A DNA stretch of 64,000 bases from Erythrobacter sp. F6033 (lineage in GTDB: Bacteria > Pseudomonadota > Alphaproteobacteria > Sphingomonadales > Sphingomonadaceae): NCBI RefSeq assembly GCF_023016005.1, contig NZ_JALKAZ010000001.1:186001-250000 (forward strand). Reading direction: 5' to 3'. Shown piece after piece: positions 62,156 through 64,000 of the stretch. A program made the translations under genes and the position numbers. Positions within the stretch are counted from its first letter, which is position 1. Every line of letters starts with the position of its first letter. The notes below the pieces were generated by a model. It had not been told where the DNA came from and did not search any database. It was given only the letters and a program-made list of their open reading frames with translations.

Positions 62156-63745
62156 TCAAGCGGCTTGAGCAACTTCGTCTACCGGCTCGTTGCGGATGAG
62201 ATAGTCGAACGCGCCAAGGCCAGCTGTCGCGCCCGTACCCATCGCAACGACGATTTGCTTGTCGGGGACAGTGGTTGCATCGCCTGCGGCGTAGATGCCG
62301 GGCAGGTTGGTTGCACCGTGCTCGTCGACGACAATTTCGCCATGCTTGGACAGTTCAAGGCCGGTATCTGCGAGCCATTCCGTGTTCGGGACAAGGCCGA
62401 TTTGAACGAATACGCCCTCCAACTCAATCGTACGTTCGTCTCCGCTCTCACGATCTTTCAGGACGAGTCCGTTGGTGCGCGATCCGTCGCCAGTGATCTC
62501 CGTCGTTTGACCATTGGTCACGATTTCGACATTGGGCATGGAGCGCAGCTTGCGTTGCAGCACTTCGTCCGCGCGCAATTTGCTGTCGAATTCGATCAGA
62601 GTGACGTGGCCGACAATCTTGGCCAGATCAATCGCGGCCTCTACGCCGGAATTGCCGCCGCCGATCACCGCGATCCGCTTGCCCTTGAACAGCGGGCCGT
62701 CGCAATGCGGGCAATAGGCCACGCCTTTGTTTCGGTATTCCGCTTCGCCCGGTACGCCGAGATTGCGCCAGCGCGCACCCGTGGAAAGGACAAGCGAGCG
62801 TGATTTCAGAACCGCGCCATTGGCGAATGTGACTTCGTGCATACCGCCAGCTTCGCTTGCCGGTTTCAGCTGCGTTGCGCGGGCCAGATCCATCAGGTCA
62901 ATTTCGTTCTGAAGCGTCTGCTTCTTGAGATTGTCCGATAGCTTCGGCCCTTCGGTATAGCTCGTGCCCGGCAAGTTTTCGATGCCGAGTGTGTCCTGCA
63001 ACTGGCCGCCGAAGCGTTCTGCTGCGATACCCGTGCGGAAGCCTTTGCGAGCGGTGTAGACTGCAGACGCCGCACCGGCGGGGCCGCCGCCGATAACAAG
63101 CACTTCAAACGGCTCTTTGGCTGACAGTTTCTCGGCCGCTTTTTCGTCTGCGCCGCTGTCCAGCTTTGACAGGATTTCGGCGAGTTCCATCTTGCCGTTG
63201 TAGAAGCTTTCCCCGTTGAGGAATGTCGCAGGAACAGCGAGGACGCCGCGGTTCTCTACTTCATCTTGGAATGTGCCGCCTTCGATCAAGGTCGCGGTGA
63301 TGCGCGGGTTTTCAAGCGCCATCAGGGTCAGCGCCTGAACAACGTCGGGGCAGTTGTGGCAGCTGAGTGAGAAGAACATCTCGAACTCGAAATCGCCTTC
63401 GAGGCCGCGAACCTGCTCGATCAGATCGGCATCGACTTTTGGTGGGTGTCCGCCAGCCCACAACAGCGCGAGCACGAGCGAAGTGAATTCGTGACCCATC
63501 GGCAGGCCTGCAAAACGCACCCACTTATCTGCATCGGAAGCGCGGCGGATGATGAAGCTCGGCTTGCGCTCGTGCGTGCCATCAAATTGCGCGCTCACCA
63601 TTTCGTGAAGCTCGGCAATTTCGGTCAGCAGGGCGCGGGTCTGCGCAGATTTCTCGCTGTCATCCAACGACGCGACAAGCTCAATCGGCTCGCGCAAATT
63701 GGCGAGATATTGTGTGAGCTGGGTCTGCATATTGCTGTCGAGCAT
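62156..63745 (-). CDS. ahpF: Alkyl hydroperoxide reductase subunit F
   Basis: A 529-residue flavoprotein reducing AhpC. N-terminal thioredoxin-fold domains carry [12 protein letters not shown] motif [12 protein letters not shown] near residue 215; redox-active CPHC in [14 protein letters not shown] motif [14 protein letters not shown]-terminal [24 protein letters not shown]. Complete. Lies downstream of ahpC with a 196-base gap. Confidence 0.97.
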   Translation of the reverse strand: MLDSNMQTQLTQYLANLREPIELVASLDDSEKSAQTRALLTEIAELHEMVSAQFDGTHERKPSFIIRRASDADKWVRFAGLPMGHEFTSLVLALLWAGGHPPKVDADLIEQVRGLEGDFEFEMFFSLSCHNCPDVVQALTLMALENPRITATLIEGGTFQDEVENRGVLAVPATFLNGESFYNGKMELAEILSKLDSGADEKAAEKLSAKEPFEVLVIGGGPAGAASAVYTARKGFRTGIAAERFGGQLQDTLGIENLPGTSYTEGPKLSDNLKKQTLQNEIDLMDLARATQLKPASEAGGMHEVTFANGAVLKSRSLVLSTGARWRNLGVPGEAEYRNKGVAYCPHCDGPLFKGKRIAVIGGGNSGVEAAIDLAKIVGHVTLIEFDSKLRADEVLQRKLRSMPNVEIVTNGQTTEITGDGSRTNGLVLKDRESGDERTIELEGVFVQIGLVPNTEWLADTGLELSKHGEIVVDEHGATNLPGIYAAGDATTVPDKQIVVAMGTGATAGLGAFDYLIRNEPVDEVAQAA

Positions 63746-63791
63746 CGGAGTTCCTCTTGGAAATTCTGCTGTAAATTGGTGTCCGCCCTAG

Positions 63792-63903
63792 TGCCTCAAA
63801 ATCGAGGCAAAGTGGGTCCGGATCTCACCTCGCGAGGGGGAGGGGGGATGGCGAGAGTGATCCGGACCCTTTTGCGATCCAAGCCGCAGGGGTGCGCTTG
63901 GAT
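63792..63903. repeat. Hairpin cluster between ahpC and ahpF
   Basis: Three inverted repeats: TGCCTC (63792-63797)/GAGGCA (63804-63809); GGGTCCGGATC (63814-63824)/GATCCGGACCC (63859-63869) with TTTT next on the plus strand; ATCCAAGC (63877-63884)/GCTTGGAT (63896-63903). They fill the 196-base ahpC-ahpF gap and could limit readthrough so that AhpC exceeds AhpF. Confidence 0.75.
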
Positions 63904-63941
63904 GGAGGCCCGCGCGGCCCTGAGCCGGTTAGCCGTAAGGC

Positions 63942-64000
63942 TTAGATTTTGCCGACTAGGTCAAGCGAAGGAGCCAGCGTGTCGCTGCCTTCTTCCCATG
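63942..64000 (-). CDS. ahpC: Alkyl hydroperoxide reductase subunit C, C-terminal end (partial)
   Basis: The last 19 codons plus part of another remain, reading W-EEGSDTLAPSLDLVGKI then TAA, the conserved AhpC C-terminus of the typical 2-Cys peroxiredoxins. The rest lies beyond the window edge. Position just upstream of ahpF supports the call. Confidence 0.88.
   Translation of the reverse strand, partial: WEEGSDTLAPSLDLVGKI

Noticed and set aside
1..64000. tRNA, rRNA, riboswitch or CRISPR elements
   Set aside because: I saw no T-loop-like strings in gaps, no rRNA sequence and no array; intergenic gaps are short. A covariance-model scan was not possible.

Overview
The window reads as a contiguous, gene-dense piece of chromosome from an alphaproteobacterium, most likely a member of the Sphingomonadales close to Erythrobacteraceae. 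This rests on recognised family types (UPF0262, Tim44-like adaptor, CC_3452-like secreted protein, SecB, DUF4136 lipoproteins, 41-residue type L36) and on gene order (rpmH-rnpA-yidD-yidC-yihA; dnaA next to rpsT; mutM divergent from ubiE-ubiB; coaBC-dut). No database search was possible, so genus-level placement is inference.

Layout. 1-5.2 kb: end of a membrane protein gene, then a four-gene tripartite ABC exporter operon (permease, ATPase, HlyD-type adaptor, NodT/TolC-type outer membrane factor) divergent from a TetR regulator. 5.2-13.4 kb: ftsH, a zinc-ribbon membrane protein (DUF3667), an orphan ParA-type ATPase, rpoZ, a phospholipase-D-type synthase, dnaB and a UPF0262 protein. 13.4-20.7 kb: GH25-like protein and cdd, a DUF4197 protein, a coupled lipoprotein-M14-M48 operon, galE, rpmJ and a HAD hydrolase. 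20.7-27 kb: small secreted protein, HxlR regulator, recQ, a TonB-like protein, a Popeye/cNMP-binding membrane protein and comM. 27-31.6 kb: secreted ClpP-fold protein and the rpmH-rnpA-yidD-yidC-yihA membrane-biogenesis cluster. 31.8-42.9 kb: metabolic genes, including dapE and dapB for diaminopimelate/lysine, a GST, an S1/P1 nuclease, nth, a second M48 protease, a sirtuin, yaaA and a ThiF-like protein. 43-58.2 kb: dnaA, rpsT, mutM, ubiE-ubiB, coaBC-dut, trpS, murJ, secB, a Tim44-like protein, mltA and an Smr protein. 58.2-64 kb: DUF2306 protein divergent from a LytTR regulator, then the peroxide-defence block katG, ahpF and the end of ahpC.

Functional themes are replication and repair (dnaA, dnaB, recQ, nth, mutM, dut, comM), envelope biogenesis (yidC/yidD, secB, murJ, mltA, dapB/dapE, M48 proteases, PLD synthase), ubiquinone synthesis (ubiE, ubiB) and peroxide defence (katG, ahpCF, yaaA).

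I see no prophage, CRISPR array, toxin-antitoxin pair, secondary-metabolite cluster, tRNA or rRNA gene, and no convincing new multi-gene defence system. The items most worth following are small: a roughly 155-residue acidic insert between the two enzyme domains of CoaBC; a 17-codon ORF coupled to coaBC; an array of five hairpins between rpmH and rnpA; IS-end-like repeats at 31.7 kb; perfect palindromes upstream of the PLD gene and of dnaA; and a MutM zinc finger missing one cysteine.
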